From assembly GCA_028693055.1 (NCBI GenBank), contig JAQUWD010000007.1, positions 30,762 through 94,761 of the forward strand: a stretch of DNA of 64,000 nucleotides. The letters are read 5' to 3'. The notes under the pieces were generated by a model. It was not told the DNA's origin and did not search any database. It saw only the letters and a program-made list of their open reading frames with translations. Shown here piece after piece: positions 1 to 9,340 of this stretch. The DNA comes from Eubacteriales bacterium (GTDB lineage: Bacteria; Bacillota; Clostridia; Christensenellales; Aristaeellaceae). Numbering within the stretch: the first letter of the stretch is position 1; each line of letters starts with the position of its first letter. The translations under genes were made by a program, and so were the position numbers.

Positions 1-606
1 TTAGCCATACTGACCGCTGTGTACATGGTTCGGTTCTGTCCTAAACGGTTGTATCGCGTGCTTAAGCCCTGTGTGGCGCTGCTGGCGGGAATCCCCTCGG
101 TGGTGTACGGCTTTTTCGGATTGAGCGCGCTGGTTCCCTTTGTGAAGGAGACCTTCGGCGGGAATGGGAATAGCATGCTGACGGCGTGCATTCTGCTGGC
201 GATGATGATTCTGCCCACCATTATTCAGGTGGCGGAATCCGCGATTCGCTCGGTGCCCGAAAGCTATTACGAGGGTAGCCTTGCATTGGGAGCCACAAGG
301 GAGAGCAGCGTGTTTCGGGCTGTGCTTCCCGCCTCCAGGTCGGGCATTCTGGCAGCGATTATTCTGGGCGTAGGCCGCGCTGTGGGCGAAACCATGGCGG
401 TGATGATGGTGGCTGGAAATCAGGCGAGAATGCCTGCGGGAATCCTCAAGGGCGTGCGTACCATGACCGTGAATATCGTTATGGAAATGGGCTATGCCGC
501 CGACCTCCATCGGGAGGCGCTCATTGCCACAGGCGTGGTGCTGTTCGTGTTTATTCTGCTGATCAACGCCCTTTTCTCCGTTTTGAACAGGAGGCAGACT
601 CAATGA
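1..606 (+). CDS. pstC: Phosphate ABC transporter permease PstC (5' end missing)
   Basis: Inner-membrane permease subunit of the high-affinity phosphate importer PstSCAB. The reading frame is open from the first base of the window, so the N-terminus and start lie upstream; about 201 C-terminal residues are visible. Seen: hydrophobic segments, a GIPSVVYGFFG segment also present in similar form in pstA, and the cytoplasmic loop ALGATRESSVFRAVLP that matches the EAA-type contact with the ATPase, followed by GVGRAVGETMAV, a PstC/PstA hallmark. The stop codon overlaps the pstA start (ATGA), so the two are translationally coupled. The phosphate-binding protein gene pstS is expected just upstream, outside the window. 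Confidence 0.95.
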   Translation, partial: LAILTAVYMVRFCPKRLYRVLKPCVALLAGIPSVVYGFFGLSALVPFVKETFGGNGNSMLTACILLAMMILPTIIQVAESAIRSVPESYYEGSLALGATRESSVFRAVLPASRSGILAAIILGVGRAVGETMAVMMVAGNQARMPAGILKGVRTMTVNIVMEMGYAADLHREALIATGVVLFVFILLINALFSVLNRRQTQ

Positions 607-1445
607 GGCGATATATCCAAAACTTCCGGCGCTATCCTGGCTCCGGGCTGCTGCACCTGATCTGTACGGTTTCTATGGGGCTTGTGGCTGGAACCTTCCT
701 CTTGCTGGTGGGATATATTCTGATTACCGGCGTGCCGGAGCTTAAGTGGAGCCTGTTCAGCTTGGAGTATAACAGCGACAACGTCAGTCTTTTCCCGGCG
801 CTGGTGAATACGCTCTTGATGACGGGGTTAAGCCTGCTTATCGCCGCGCCGCTGGGAATTGGCGGAGCGATTTATCTGGCGGAATACGCCAATCGGGGCA
901 GCAAGCTGGTCAAGGCTGTTAGGCTGACCGCCGAAACCTTGTCCGGCATTCCGTCTATTCTGTATGGCCTTTTCGGGATGATGTTCTTTGTGACCAGCCT
1001 GAAATGGAGCTATTCGCTGCTGGCTGGCGGCATGACGCTGGCGATCATGATTTTGCCCCTCATACTGCGTACCACCGAGGAGGCGCTGCTTTCCATCCCG
1101 GACAGCTATCGGGAGGGCAGCTTCGGTTTGGGCGCGGGGCGGCTTCGCACGGTGATGAAAATCGTGCTTCCTCCCGCAGGCTCCGGCATTTTGGCGGGGA
1201 TTATTCTGGCCATCGGCCGCGTGGTGGGAGAGACGGCAGCCCTCATCTATACGGCGGGTACGGTGGGCAATCTGCCGGACAGCCTGATGTCCTCCGGTAG
1301 GACGTTGGCGGTGCACATGTATGTGCTGTCCGGCGAGGGCTTGCATGTTAAGGAAGCCTCCGCCACTGCGGTGGTGCTGCTGGTGATTGTGGCTGGCATG
1401 AACGCCTTGAGCGCCGCCGTCGCCAAAAAATTGACGAAAGGCTAA
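603..1445 (+). CDS. pstA: Phosphate ABC transporter permease PstA
   Basis: Second permease subunit of the Pst phosphate importer, pairing with PstC in the membrane. At 280 residues it has normal family length. It shows about six hydrophobic segments, the SGIPSILYGLFG segment, the EAA-type loop GAGRLRTVMKIVLPPAGS and the GRVVGETAALIYTAG stretch typical of PstA. The ATG start overlaps the pstC stop by four bases. pstB follows after three bases, so the genes are one transcription unit. Function follows from family membership and operon context. Confidence 0.95.
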   Translation: MRRYIQNFRRYPGSGLLHLICTVSMGLVAGTFLLLVGYILITGVPELKWSLFSLEYNSDNVSLFPALVNTLLMTGLSLLIAAPLGIGGAIYLAEYANRGSKLVKAVRLTAETLSGIPSILYGLFGMMFFVTSLKWSYSLLAGGMTLAIMILPLILRTTEEALLSIPDSYREGSFGLGAGRLRTVMKIVLPPAGSGILAGIILAIGRVVGETAALIYTAGTVGNLPDSLMSSGRTLAVHMYVLSGEGLHVKEASATAVVLLVIVAGMNALSAAVAKKLTKG

Positions 1446-1448
1446 GCT

Positions 1449-2201
1449 ATGGACAAACTCAAGATAGACCATCTGGATTTATACTATGAGCAGTTTCATG
1501 CCTTGAAGGATGTGAACCTCACCATTCAGCGCAACGCCATCGCCGCGTTTATCGGCCCCTCGGGCTGCGGAAAAAGCACGCTGCTGAAAACGCTTAATCG
1601 CATGAACGATTTGATCCCCGGCTGCAAAATCACTGGGGAGGTCAAGCTGGACGGGGAAAATATTCTGGCTCCCGATACCGACGTAAATCTGCTGCGTAAG
1701 CGGGTGGGTATGGTGTTTCAAAAGCCGAATCCCTTTCCCATGAGCATCTACGATAACATCTGCTACGGCCCGCGCACCCATGGCGTACGGGGACGAGCAA
1801 GGCTGGACGAGCTGGTGGAAACCTCGCTGCGAAATGCCGCTATCTGGGAGGAACTAAAGGATCGGCTGAACAAAAGCGCCATGTCGCTTTCCGGCGGGCA
1901 GCAGCAACGGCTGTGTATAGCAAGGGCGCTGGCGGTGCAGCCGGAGGTATTGCTGATGGACGAGCCGACCTCCGCGCTGGATCCTATCTCCACCGCAAAG
2001 ATCGAGGAGCTGGCCATGACCCTGAAAGAGAAGTATACCATTGTGATGGTGACCCATAACATGCAGCAGGCGCTGCGCATTTCTGACCAGACTTCCTTTT
2101 TCCTCTTGGGCGAGATTGTGGAGACCGGGGAAACGGAACGGTTGTTTTCAAAACCCCGGGACAAACGCACCGAGGAATACATTACAGGGAGGTTCGGCTA
2201 A
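1449..2201 (+). CDS. pstB: Phosphate ABC transporter ATP-binding protein PstB
   Basis: Cytoplasmic ATPase that energises phosphate import by PstC/PstA. At 250 residues it is a standard PstB. Walker A (GPSGCGKST) lies near residue 36, the Q-loop segment [11 protein letters not shown] is typical of PstB, the ABC signature is LSGGQQQR, and Walker B is [11 protein letters not shown], followed by the H-loop MVTHNMQQA. It starts three bases after pstA and ends two bases before phoU. In other bacteria PstB with PhoU also signals phosphate status to the PhoR kinase, which is encoded downstream here. Confidence 0.97.
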   Translation: MDKLKIDHLDLYYEQFHALKDVNLTIQRNAIAAFIGPSGCGKSTLLKTLNRMNDLIPGCKITGEVKLDGENILAPDTDVNLLRKRVGMVFQKPNPFPMSIYDNICYGPRTHGVRGRARLDELVETSLRNAAIWEELKDRLNKSAMSLSGGQQQRLCIARALAVQPEVLLMDEPTSALDPISTAKIEELAMTLKEKYTIVMVTHNMQQALRISDQTSFFLLGEIVETGETERLFSKPRDKRTEEYITGRFG

Positions 2202-2203
2202 TC

Positions 2204-2860
2204 ATGAGACGGGTATTTGACAAACAGCTGGAGGAGCTGGAGCAAACCATGATCGCCATGGGCTCCATGATTGAGGAGGCCATCGACAAGGCTTGTCAGG
2301 CGCTATTGGACGACAATACGGAGCTGGCCCGTTCCGTTATGGAAAAGGACGTGGCTGTGGACCAAAAGGAGCGGGAAATCGAGGGCATGTGCCTGCGCCT
2401 TCTTTTGAAGCAGCAGCCCATCGCCAACGATTTGCGCAAGGTATCCTCGGCGCTGAAAATGATTACGGATATGGAGCGCGTCGGCGATCAGGCGGCGGAT
2501 ATTTCGGAAATCGTAACCATGCAAAGCGGTATGAATGCGGTGCTTTCAAAACAACTGATGCAGCGCATGGCGCAGGAAACGGCTAAGATGGTGCACAGCG
2601 CTATTGACGCGTATGTGGCGGATGATGTAGACTTGGCACGGGAGGTCATGGCCACCGACGATGTGGTGGATGACCTGTTTACGCAGATCAAGCAGGAGCT
2701 AATCCAGCATTTAAGCCGCGATGCATCCTTGGGACAACAGGCGCTGGATCTTCTGATGATCGCTAAGTACTATGAACGCATCGGCGACCATGCCGTCAAT
2801 ATCGGCGAATGGGTCGAGTTCTCCGTAACGGGTATGTATAAGGGAGAAGAGCTGCAGTGA
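2204..2860 (+). CDS. phoU: Phosphate transport regulator PhoU
   Basis: PhoU is a peripheral, all-helical, metal-binding protein that links Pst activity to the PhoR kinase and damps phosphate uptake. The 218-residue product has two PhoU repeats. Each carries the acidic ExxxD-type metal motif (ALKMITDMERVGDQAADI in the first, MIAKYYERIGDHAVNI in the second). Its TGA overlaps the GTG start of the response regulator gene (GTGA), which suggests translational coupling. Identification is firm; the exact regulatory role is taken from the family. Confidence 0.96.
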   Translation: MRRVFDKQLEELEQTMIAMGSMIEEAIDKACQALLDDNTELARSVMEKDVAVDQKEREIEGMCLRLLLKQQPIANDLRKVSSALKMITDMERVGDQAADISEIVTMQSGMNAVLSKQLMQRMAQETAKMVHSAIDAYVADDVDLAREVMATDDVVDDLFTQIKQELIQHLSRDASLGQQALDLLMIAKYYERIGDHAVNIGEWVEFSVTGMYKGEELQ

Positions 2861-3546
2861 TCTATGTGGTGGAGGATGATCAGGGTATCCGAGAGCTGGA
2901 AAGCTATGCCCTCAGACAGGCTGGCTATGAGGTGGACAGCTTTGAGGAGGGCGCTTCCTTTTTTGCGGCGTTGGAAAAGAAGCTGCCCCGACTGGTGCTG
3001 TTGGATGTGATGCTGCCGGGGGACGACGGCTTTGCTATTTTAAAAAAGCTGAAAGAAAACAGCCGCTTCATGGATATCCCTGTGCTGATGGTCACCGCAA
3101 AGGACATGGAAATGGACAAGGTGCGCGGCTTGGACGGCGGCGCGGACGATTACGTTGTGAAGCCCTTTGGCGTGATGGAGCTGTTGAGCCGGGTCAAGGC
3201 GGTGCTTCGACGTTCGGCTGGCAAGCAAGAGACAGAGGAGCTGTGTATCGGCGGCTTAAGGCTGGATGACAGCCGACGCAAGGTGCTGGTCGAAAATCAT
3301 GAAATATCGCTCACCTATATGGAATATGAGCTTTTGCATTTTTTAATGCTAAATCGCGGTATGGCCCTGAGCCGGGAGCGATTGCTGGACGCAGTATGGG
3401 GGATGGATTATGTAGGCGATACCCGAACGGTAGACGTGCATGTGCGCGCTTTGCGCGTGAAGCTTGGCGCGCTGTGCGGCTATCTGCAAACAGTACGCGG
3501 CGTAGGGTATCGCATGGAGGAATTTGATGGGAAAGAGAATATTTAG
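2857..3546 (+). CDS. OmpR-family response regulator, PhoB/PhoP type
   Basis: DNA-binding response regulator of the phosphate-starvation two-component system. The receiver domain (about residues 1-115) carries the acidic pocket ED-D at positions 6-8, phospho-acceptor Asp50 (LLDVMLPGDDG), and the conserved Lys in VVKPFG. A winged-helix OmpR-type domain follows (TYMEYELLHFLMLNRG, TVDVHVRALRVKLG, YLQTVRGVGYR). The start is GTG, overlapping the phoU stop. The kinase gene overlaps its 3' end. It may also be called phoP in Bacillota; the symbol is left open. A pho box at the pstC/pstS promoter would lie outside the window. Confidence 0.92.
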   Translation: MIYVVEDDQGIRELESYALRQAGYEVDSFEEGASFFAALEKKLPRLVLLDVMLPGDDGFAILKKLKENSRFMDIPVLMVTAKDMEMDKVRGLDGGADDYVVKPFGVMELLSRVKAVLRRSAGKQETEELCIGGLRLDDSRRKVLVENHEISLTYMEYELLHFLMLNRGMALSRERLLDAVWGMDYVGDTRTVDVHVRALRVKLGALCGYLQTVRGVGYRMEEFDGKENI

Positions 3547-5206
3547 AGGCGCGCTTTTCCTTTCCATAGTGGCTGCCGTGCTCATGGGGGCGCTGGCGGC
3601 GTTGGCGGGTTATCGCATGGCGGAGGAGCAGACGGAGACAAGCCTGCGTCAGGAGGCGGTCATGGTGGCGTCCCTACGGGCGCAGACCGACGAAGCCGCT
3701 TTTTTGCAAACCTTGGAGGGGCTAAAGAGCACCAACCGCCTGACTTGGATTCTGGACGACGGTACGGTGGTTTATGATAGTCAAAGCTTGGCGGGATCCA
3801 TGGAGAACCATCTGGAACGGGAGGAAATCGTCGCAGCCAAGGAGACAGGCTTTGGGGTTTCCAAACGCTATTCGGATACCTTGCTGGAGGAGCAGCTGTA
3901 CTGCGCGGTTAAGCTGGAGGAAGGCGGCTATCTGCGGGTGGCGGCTGCGCAGAGGTCTGCGGTAGGCTATTTAAACCGCATGGTATGGGTGATGGTTTTT
4001 GGCGCTGGGCTGATCGGCTTGCTGGCGGCTTTACTGTCTAAGGGGTGGACGGCTCGGCTGGTGAAGCCTATTAACGAGCTGGATTTGGAAAACCCGCTCA
4101 ACAATACCGTCTATGATGAGCTAAGCCCCATGCTTCGGCGTATGGCGGCACAGAATCGCAAGCTGGACAGCCAGTGGCAGGAGCTGTCCCGGCGCAATCA
4201 CGAGCTGGACGCGATCTTAGGGCATATGGAGGAAGGGCTGGTCTTTCTGGATGCAGACCGTCATGTGCTGATGATGAACGAAAGCGCCAAGACGATTCTC
4301 CACGCAGATAAGCCGGTGGACGGAGCCACGCTGCTGTCCGTTTATAATCGTTCTCATACGCTATTGAGCGCTGTGGATACAACAGAAGAAAAGGGAAATG
4401 CCCATGTGGAGCTAAAGGCCTCCGGTCGGGATTATCTGTTGACCGTCAGCCGGGTCAAGGGCGAGGAGGCCATGGTTCTGCTTTTGCAGGACGTAACGGA
4501 GCAAAACGCCGCGGAGCAAAGCCGCAAACGGTTTAGCGCCAACGTCAGCCATGAGCTGCGCACGCCGCTGACCACGATTAGCGGCTACGCGGAGCTGATG
4601 CAGAACGGCATGATGCAGTCTCAGGACGTGCCGGTTTTCGCCCGTAAAATATACGAGGAAAGCCGTAGGCTGTTAAAGCTGATTGAGGACATCATGCATC
4701 TGAGCAAGCTGGATGAGGGCTATGTAGCCGGACGGCAGGAAGCGGTTGAGCTATTGGGGTTGGTGATGCAGGTAGGGGAGGAAATGGAGCCGCTGGCAAA
4801 GGAACGGAACGTAGCGCTTCATATCTCCGGCGATGAAGCCAGCGTGCAGGGCGACCCAGTGCTGCTGGACGAGATGCTGCGAAATCTTTTGGAAAACGGC
4901 GTGAAGTATAACAAGCCAGACGGGCAGGTGTGGGTTCGTATCGAGAACGAAGGGAAGACTGTGCGCGTTACGGTGGAGGATACAGGCATCGGCATTCCCG
5001 CCGAGCATATGGGACGGGTTTTTGAACGGTTCTACCGCGTGGATAAGAGCCGCAGCAAGCAAATCGGCGGCACGGGTCTTGGCCTTAGCATCGTGAAGCA
5101 TGGCGCGGAATACCATCATGCTCAAATTTCGATGAGCAGCGAGATGGACGTGGGAACCACCGTGGTGCTTACCTTCCCTGTGGACCCAAAAGTGGAAAAC
5201 GTTTAA
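3527..5206 (+). CDS. phoR: Sensor histidine kinase PhoR-like
   Basis: Membrane sensor kinase partner of the preceding regulator. The ATG at 3527 is preferred over the adjacent TTG because GGAGG lies six bases upstream; this gives 559 residues. N-terminal hydrophobic segment (about 5-25), an extracytoplasmic sensor region, a second membrane segment near residue 150 (VMVFGAGLIGLLAALLS), a HAMP/linker region, a PAS-like segment, the dimerisation H-box (FSANVSHELRTPLTTI), N-box (LLENGVKYN), G1 (EDTGIGIP), F-box (FERFYRVDKSRS) and G2 (GGTGLGLSIVKHG). It overlaps the regulator gene by 20 bases and ends the operon. Phosphate sensing is inferred from the pst-phoU context. Confidence 0.92.
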   Translation: MGKRIFRGALFLSIVAAVLMGALAALAGYRMAEEQTETSLRQEAVMVASLRAQTDEAAFLQTLEGLKSTNRLTWILDDGTVVYDSQSLAGSMENHLEREEIVAAKETGFGVSKRYSDTLLEEQLYCAVKLEEGGYLRVAAAQRSAVGYLNRMVWVMVFGAGLIGLLAALLSKGWTARLVKPINELDLENPLNNTVYDELSPMLRRMAAQNRKLDSQWQELSRRNHELDAILGHMEEGLVFLDADRHVLMMNESAKTILHADKPVDGATLLSVYNRSHTLLSAVDTTEEKGNAHVELKASGRDYLLTVSRVKGEEAMVLLLQDVTEQNAAEQSRKRFSANVSHELRTPLTTISGYAELMQNGMMQSQDVPVFARKIYEESRRLLKLIEDIMHLSKLDEGYVAGRQEAVELLGLVMQVGEEMEPLAKERNVALHISGDEASVQGDPVLLDEMLRNLLENGVKYNKPDGQVWVRIENEGKTVRVTVEDTGIGIPAEHMGRVFERFYRVDKSRSKQIGGTGLGLSIVKHGAEYHHAQISMSSEMDVGTTVVLTFPVDPKVENV

Positions 5207-5246
5207 TCGTTACGGACGAGGACGGTATCCGAAAAAAGTATGGTTG

Positions 5247-5284
5247 AACCTTGGCTTACGTTGATTACAAGCCAAGGTTTTTTT
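5247..5284 (+). terminator. Rho-independent terminator of the pst-pho operon
   Basis: Inverted repeat AACCTTGGCTT / AAGCCAAGGTT (5247-5257 with 5269-5279), 11-nt loop, followed by a seven-T run. It lies 40 bases after the phoR stop. The group II intron begins five bases beyond the T run. Confidence 0.9.
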
Positions 5285-5288
5285 ATTG

Positions 5289-5647
5289 GTGCGTCCGGCA
5301 AAGGCGATCGTTGAGGGGTGAAAGACCCCTGAGAACCTGGCAGTAGGAACCGCTAGCCAAAGGCAAGGGCGTCCGTCGTGAGGCGGAATAGAAGGAAGCC
5401 AAAGACCCGAGCTAACGAACAAGACTATGAGTGGGGCAATACGCGACTTGGATACTGGCGCACAGTCCGATATGGCAGCGTTCCATTACAAACGAAAGGC
5501 TCGTAGCTGCTGGATATTACGAAATATCCATGCAGTACGAGCGACTAAGAAAACTACACATATGGGACCCGACCGCCGTGTACCGAACGGTACGCACGGC
5601 GGTGTGAAAGGTGGGCTAGGGCAGCAAGCCCTAGCCTCCTACTCGAT
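5289..5647 (+). mobile_element. ORF-less group II intron (short, class C-like placement)
   Basis: A 359-nt ribozyme-type element occupies the gap after phoR. It begins with the group II 5' consensus GTGCG (5289). Domain I-like text follows (segments such as GGCAGTAGGAA, AGGCAAGGGCGTCC and GTGAGGCGGAAT resemble bacterial group II introns). Domain V is clear: ACCGCCGTG/CACGGCGGT (5572-5580 with 5595-5603), TACC/GGTA with a GAAC tetraloop and a two-base CG bulge. Domain VI is GGCTAGGGC/GCCCTAGCC (5614-5622 with 5628-5636). The 3' end is CTACTCGAT, with a candidate branch-point A at 5641. No maturase/reverse transcriptase ORF is present. Insertion immediately after a rho-independent terminator is the habit of class IIC introns. 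Splicing competence is unknown. No other gene is seen between 5207 and 5720. Confidence 0.85.
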
Positions 5648-5720
5648 CATTCCCTGATCCTTTTCAACCAAAGGCGGTCAAGGATCGCACAAAGCGAAAA
5701 ACCACGCTAGATCAATACCG

Positions 5721-7379
5721 TTATTTCGCAGGCGCTTCATCCACCGCAACGATGCGTCCTTGTCCATAAATGTCAGAGTATTCGGCGCCGACAACGCCGC
5801 CCAGTACTTCGGTGATGTACTTGATGAGCGTCTGATTGTCCAGCATGACCTCGTCCAGCACAATGGGGTCATTGATGAACATGTTCAGACCGTCGCCGCC
5901 GCTTTTGAGCATGTAGTTGTGGGAGGCAACAATATAGGTCTTCTCCAAGTCAAGGCTCTCGTCGCCGACCATTACGTTTTTCACACGATACTCGCCGTCT
6001 ACGCTCTTAAACAAGCCGTTTTCATCCAGCTGTACGGTAGAGGGCAAATAGGTATGGATTTCATAGGTCAGGCCAGAAACCTGAAGGAAACCGCCGTTTA
6101 CGCCGGGAGTCTTGCGGCTTCCCATTTCCAATGCATCTAGAATCTGCTGTCCGGTGGCTTCTACCGTGCATAGGGCGTTGCCGAAGGGATGCACGCTTAG
6201 AATCTCACCATAGGTGATATCGCCCGCTTCAATGTTGGTGCGGATGCCGCCGCCGTTGACAAAAGCAACGTCAGCGCCGGACATGGCGCGGTATGCATCG
6301 GCGCACAGGTCGCCAAGGTTAGTTTCGGCAGCCCGAACGAGCTGAATATCTGTTCCGGGCTCCTTCATGATTAAGTCCACGTCGGTCTTGGCTACAACCG
6401 TATCCAGTTCCGCAGACAGAGCATCGCTGGCGGCAAGAACCGCATCCTGTACCGGTCCAGTTAAGCCGAATAGATCGGCTGCGTTTACGGAGCTGCCCCA
6501 TTTGTACAGCTCGGTCGATAGCGTACCGTCGGTGCTCAGACGCAGCACGCCGATATTGGCTAGTTTCGTGCCGCAGGCCGCCAGAAGCACTTCATTACCA
6601 TCTTTGTTCAGCACCTTTTCCTGCTCCAGCTCGGAATGGCTGTGACCGTCCAACAAAGCGTCAATGCCGGTGGTGTTGGCGATGACCTCGGTGCTCATCC
6701 AAGGAGAGGTTTCCTCAGCGATACCCAAGTGAGCCATGGCGACCACGTAGTCCGCACCCTCAGCGCGGGCTGCGTCGACGGCTTGCTGCACGCTGGCGTA
6801 AAGCGTGTCGCCCGTAGTGCCCTGCATGAAGCTGTAAATATAGTTGCCGTTTTCATCCTGGAAGTAGGTGGGGGTGGAGGAGGTTATGGTTTTGGGTGTG
6901 GTGATACCTACATAAGCGATTTTCACGCCGTCGTAGTCCATGATCCGGTAAGCGTCGAAGACAAGCTCATCGTTCTTGGTAAAGTTGCAGGAAAGGTAGG
7001 GGAAATTCGCCTTGGAGACCAGCTCCAAGAAACGATCCATGCCGTAGTCAAACTCATGATTTCCGGGGATGGCGAGATCGTAGCCAACGGTATTCATGAG
7101 GTCGATAATGGCTTCGCCGGTGGAAAGCGTGCCGATGGGCTCTCCTTGGATGGCGTCACCGTTATCTACTAAGGTTACATAGCATCCACTTTTCACCAAT
7201 TGGTCGCGGACCGCCGCTACGCCGGTGTAACCAAAGCCTTTGGTTACGCCGCAGTGCGCGTCGCTGGTGAACAGCACGACGATATCCTTCGTCGGCAGCG
7301 CAGCGGTGCTTTCCTCAGCGAAAGCGGAACAGGTAAAGAGGAGGGACAAACCGAGTAAGAGCGCCAGCATTTTTCTCAT
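5721..7379 (-). CDS. Secreted 5'-nucleotidase / 2',3'-cyclic phosphodiesterase, UshA/YfkN family
   Basis: Exported bimetal phosphohydrolase that strips phosphate from nucleotides outside the cell. The 552-residue product begins with a signal peptide ending SAFA-EE. Its calcineurin-like N-terminal domain shows DxH (SDAHCG), GDAIQG, GNHEFDYG and GHSHSE metal ligands. The C-terminal substrate domain shows NLGDLCADAYR, NGGGIRTNI and the aromatic pocket region near its end. AAAGGAG precedes the ATG. It is the last gene of a minus-strand unit after the peptidase, 70 bases away, and is convergent with the phosphate operon. A role in phosphate scavenging fits the neighbourhood but no pho box was recognised. 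Confidence 0.93.
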   Translation of the reverse strand: MRKMLALLLGLSLLFTCSAFAEESTAALPTKDIVVLFTSDAHCGVTKGFGYTGVAAVRDQLVKSGCYVTLVDNGDAIQGEPIGTLSTGEAIIDLMNTVGYDLAIPGNHEFDYGMDRFLELVSKANFPYLSCNFTKNDELVFDAYRIMDYDGVKIAYVGITTPKTITSSTPTYFQDENGNYIYSFMQGTTGDTLYASVQQAVDAARAEGADYVVAMAHLGIAEETSPWMSTEVIANTTGIDALLDGHSHSELEQEKVLNKDGNEVLLAACGTKLANIGVLRLSTDGTLSTELYKWGSSVNAADLFGLTGPVQDAVLAASDALSAELDTVVAKTDVDLIMKEPGTDIQLVRAAETNLGDLCADAYRAMSGADVAFVNGGGIRTNIEAGDITYGEILSVHPFGNALCTVEATGQQILDALEMGSRKTPGVNGGFLQVSGLTYEIHTYLPSTVQLDENGLFKSVDGEYRVKNVMVGDESLDLEKTYIVASHNYMLKSGGDGLNMFINDPIVLDEVMLDNQTLIKYITEVLGGVVGAEYSDIYGQGRIVAVDEAPAK

Positions 7380-7449
7380 GGTGTTTTCTCCTTTTTCCGT
7401 TTAATATATGGGTAATCAGAGCTTTCAAGGGGGGAAGCCACAGGCTTCG

Positions 7450-9291
7450 TTATTGTCCCTCAATAGCCTGATACTCATCCATCAGAGCTTCAAATCGCGT
7501 CATCAAACCGTTGATGAACTGATCGTCGGATAGGTCGACTCCGGCGATGAGCAGCGTTTCAGCGGTGGAAGCGGGATCTCCGGAGGCGATATAGGTTAAA
7601 TAGCTCTCTACGGAGCCGTCCTCGCCGTTGGTAATGCGCTGCGCAATATTGCAGGAGGCTGCAATGGCGGCGGCGTACTGGTATACATAATAGCCTTGGT
7701 AAAAATGTGGAATGCGCGCCCAGCTGCCGCTGGTTTCCAAAGATTCTAACGCGCCGCCACTGTATAATTCAACATTCTCTGCCCAAAGCTGATCCAGTAG
7801 GTCGGCGGTCAAGGTTTCGCCGCTTTCCAAGGCTTCCATGCTGATCTGCTGAAAGCGTGCAAACTCTGCCTGAATAAAGAAGGTGGAATAGAGCGTGCTC
7901 ATCTCCTGCGCAAGATAATACTTACGTTCCATATCCGTTTGTGCGTTTTTCACCATATAGTCATTCAGCAAAAGCTCGTTCAGCGTGGAGGTGACTTCGG
8001 TTATGATCGTACCCGGAGTTGCAAGATACACCGTAGGCTGCGACTGCTGCGAATACCATTGGTTCATGGTGTGCCCCAGCTCGTGGGCAAGGGTGGACAC
8101 ATTTTCATAGGTGCCGTCAAAGTTTAGCAGCATATAGGGGTGTACGCCTGAAACGCCCATGGAGTACGCACCGCTGGTTTTACCGTCGGCAGAGTAGACG
8201 TCTACCCAGCCGCCATACAGCGCTGTGCGCGCGTCTGTCACATAGGTTTCGCCAAGGGGCTCAAGGGCGTTCAAAACCAGCTCGCACGCTTCGTCATAGG
8301 TGTAGCTGATGCCCGGATCGGGCGCGATCGGCAGGTTTGTGTCAAAGCTGTAAAGAACATCTAGCCCCAGCTCTTTTTTCATCAGCTCCATATAACGCCC
8401 AATCAGCCCACTGTTGGAAAGAGAAGCGTCAATGATGGCTTGGTAGAGGGCGGGCTCCACGGCGTCTCCGATCAGCGCCGCTTCCAGCGCGGAGGAATAG
8501 CCGTGAATTCTTGCGTCCTCACTGATGCCGGTCAGGTAGTTTTGAAAGTTTTGAGCATAGGTGGTGCGGAAGGCCCCATAAGCGCCCATCATGGCGATTG
8601 AATAAGCCTTTCGAAACTCCTGCGTAAAGCCGCCGTACAAGGCCAGCCCGTAGTTGTTCTCGTCTGCCGAACGGGTTACGCCGTCGGGAAACTCAATTTC
8701 CTGTCGGGGCAATTCCAAATCGCTCAAGGAATGATACAATTCGCCTGCACCGCTAATCAGCCGGTATAGTGGAAGCAAAAGATTCTCTTGCTCTTCCGGT
8801 AGCAGATGGGAGCTTTGCTCCCGCGCGCGCTGAAAATCCAGCAGGTTGTTCGCCATACGCTCGTCCTGCTCCAGACTGTCTAAAAATGCATCGCTTTGTG
8901 AAAACAGCTCTATGTTGGCAAAGGCTGCGTTTTCACTGGCGGTGTATGATAGATTATCCAAACGCCCAGAAAGAGCTTGAGCCGCGCTGTCACCCGCATT
9001 CAAGCTTGTTTTCAGCGCTATATAGGCGCTAAGCCTGTCGAAAAGCATAGCATAATGATTATCAAAGGTATAAAACGCCGTCACGCCTTCCACCGTGTTC
9101 AGCGTGCCGCGGAATTCGGGGATTTGATCAACAAGCGCTTGAAGCTCGGTAAAGGCAGCCTCAACGGCTGCATCATCGGCGTAAAGATCCGTCAAGTCCC
9201 ATGCGGTTGCACGTTCCTCTCCACAGGCGGATAGGCAAACGGTGCACACCATCAGGATTGTCAGGATCCAGGAAATCCATTTTTTCATCAT
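7450..9291 (-). CDS. M3-family oligoendopeptidase F-like lipoprotein
   Basis: Zinc metallopeptidase of the PepF/thimet (M3) type that cleaves short peptides. The 613-residue protein carries an N-terminal signal with lipobox LSAC (Cys23), so it is predicted to be anchored outside the membrane; most PepF proteins are cytoplasmic. The catalytic motif AHELGHTMN (HExxH) lies near residue 400, followed by the glutamate-containing helix ITEVTSTLNE typical of M3. Other PepF-like segments are present before and after it. AAAGGA precedes the tandem ATG codons. It is transcribed with the membrane protein upstream (50-base gap) and the nucleotidase downstream. Confidence 0.92.
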   Translation of the reverse strand: MMKKWISWILTILMVCTVCLSACGEERATAWDLTDLYADDAAVEAAFTELQALVDQIPEFRGTLNTVEGVTAFYTFDNHYAMLFDRLSAYIALKTSLNAGDSAAQALSGRLDNLSYTASENAAFANIELFSQSDAFLDSLEQDERMANNLLDFQRAREQSSHLLPEEQENLLLPLYRLISGAGELYHSLSDLELPRQEIEFPDGVTRSADENNYGLALYGGFTQEFRKAYSIAMMGAYGAFRTTYAQNFQNYLTGISEDARIHGYSSALEAALIGDAVEPALYQAIIDASLSNSGLIGRYMELMKKELGLDVLYSFDTNLPIAPDPGISYTYDEACELVLNALEPLGETYVTDARTALYGGWVDVYSADGKTSGAYSMGVSGVHPYMLLNFDGTYENVSTLAHELGHTMNQWYSQQSQPTVYLATPGTIITEVTSTLNELLLNDYMVKNAQTDMERKYYLAQEMSTLYSTFFIQAEFARFQQISMEALESGETLTADLLDQLWAENVELYSGGALESLETSGSWARIPHFYQGYYVYQYAAAIAASCNIAQRITNGEDGSVESYLTYIASGDPASTAETLLIAGVDLSDDQFINGLMTRFEALMDEYQAIEGQ

Positions 9292-9340
9292 TGGTCACTG
9301 TCCTTTCGAAATGCTGTTAACCATTCTAGCGCCGTGCTTC

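Noticed and set aside
5427..5657. A 76-codon plus-strand ORF after phoR
   Set aside because: It lies wholly within domains I-VI of the group II intron and has no protein-like features.
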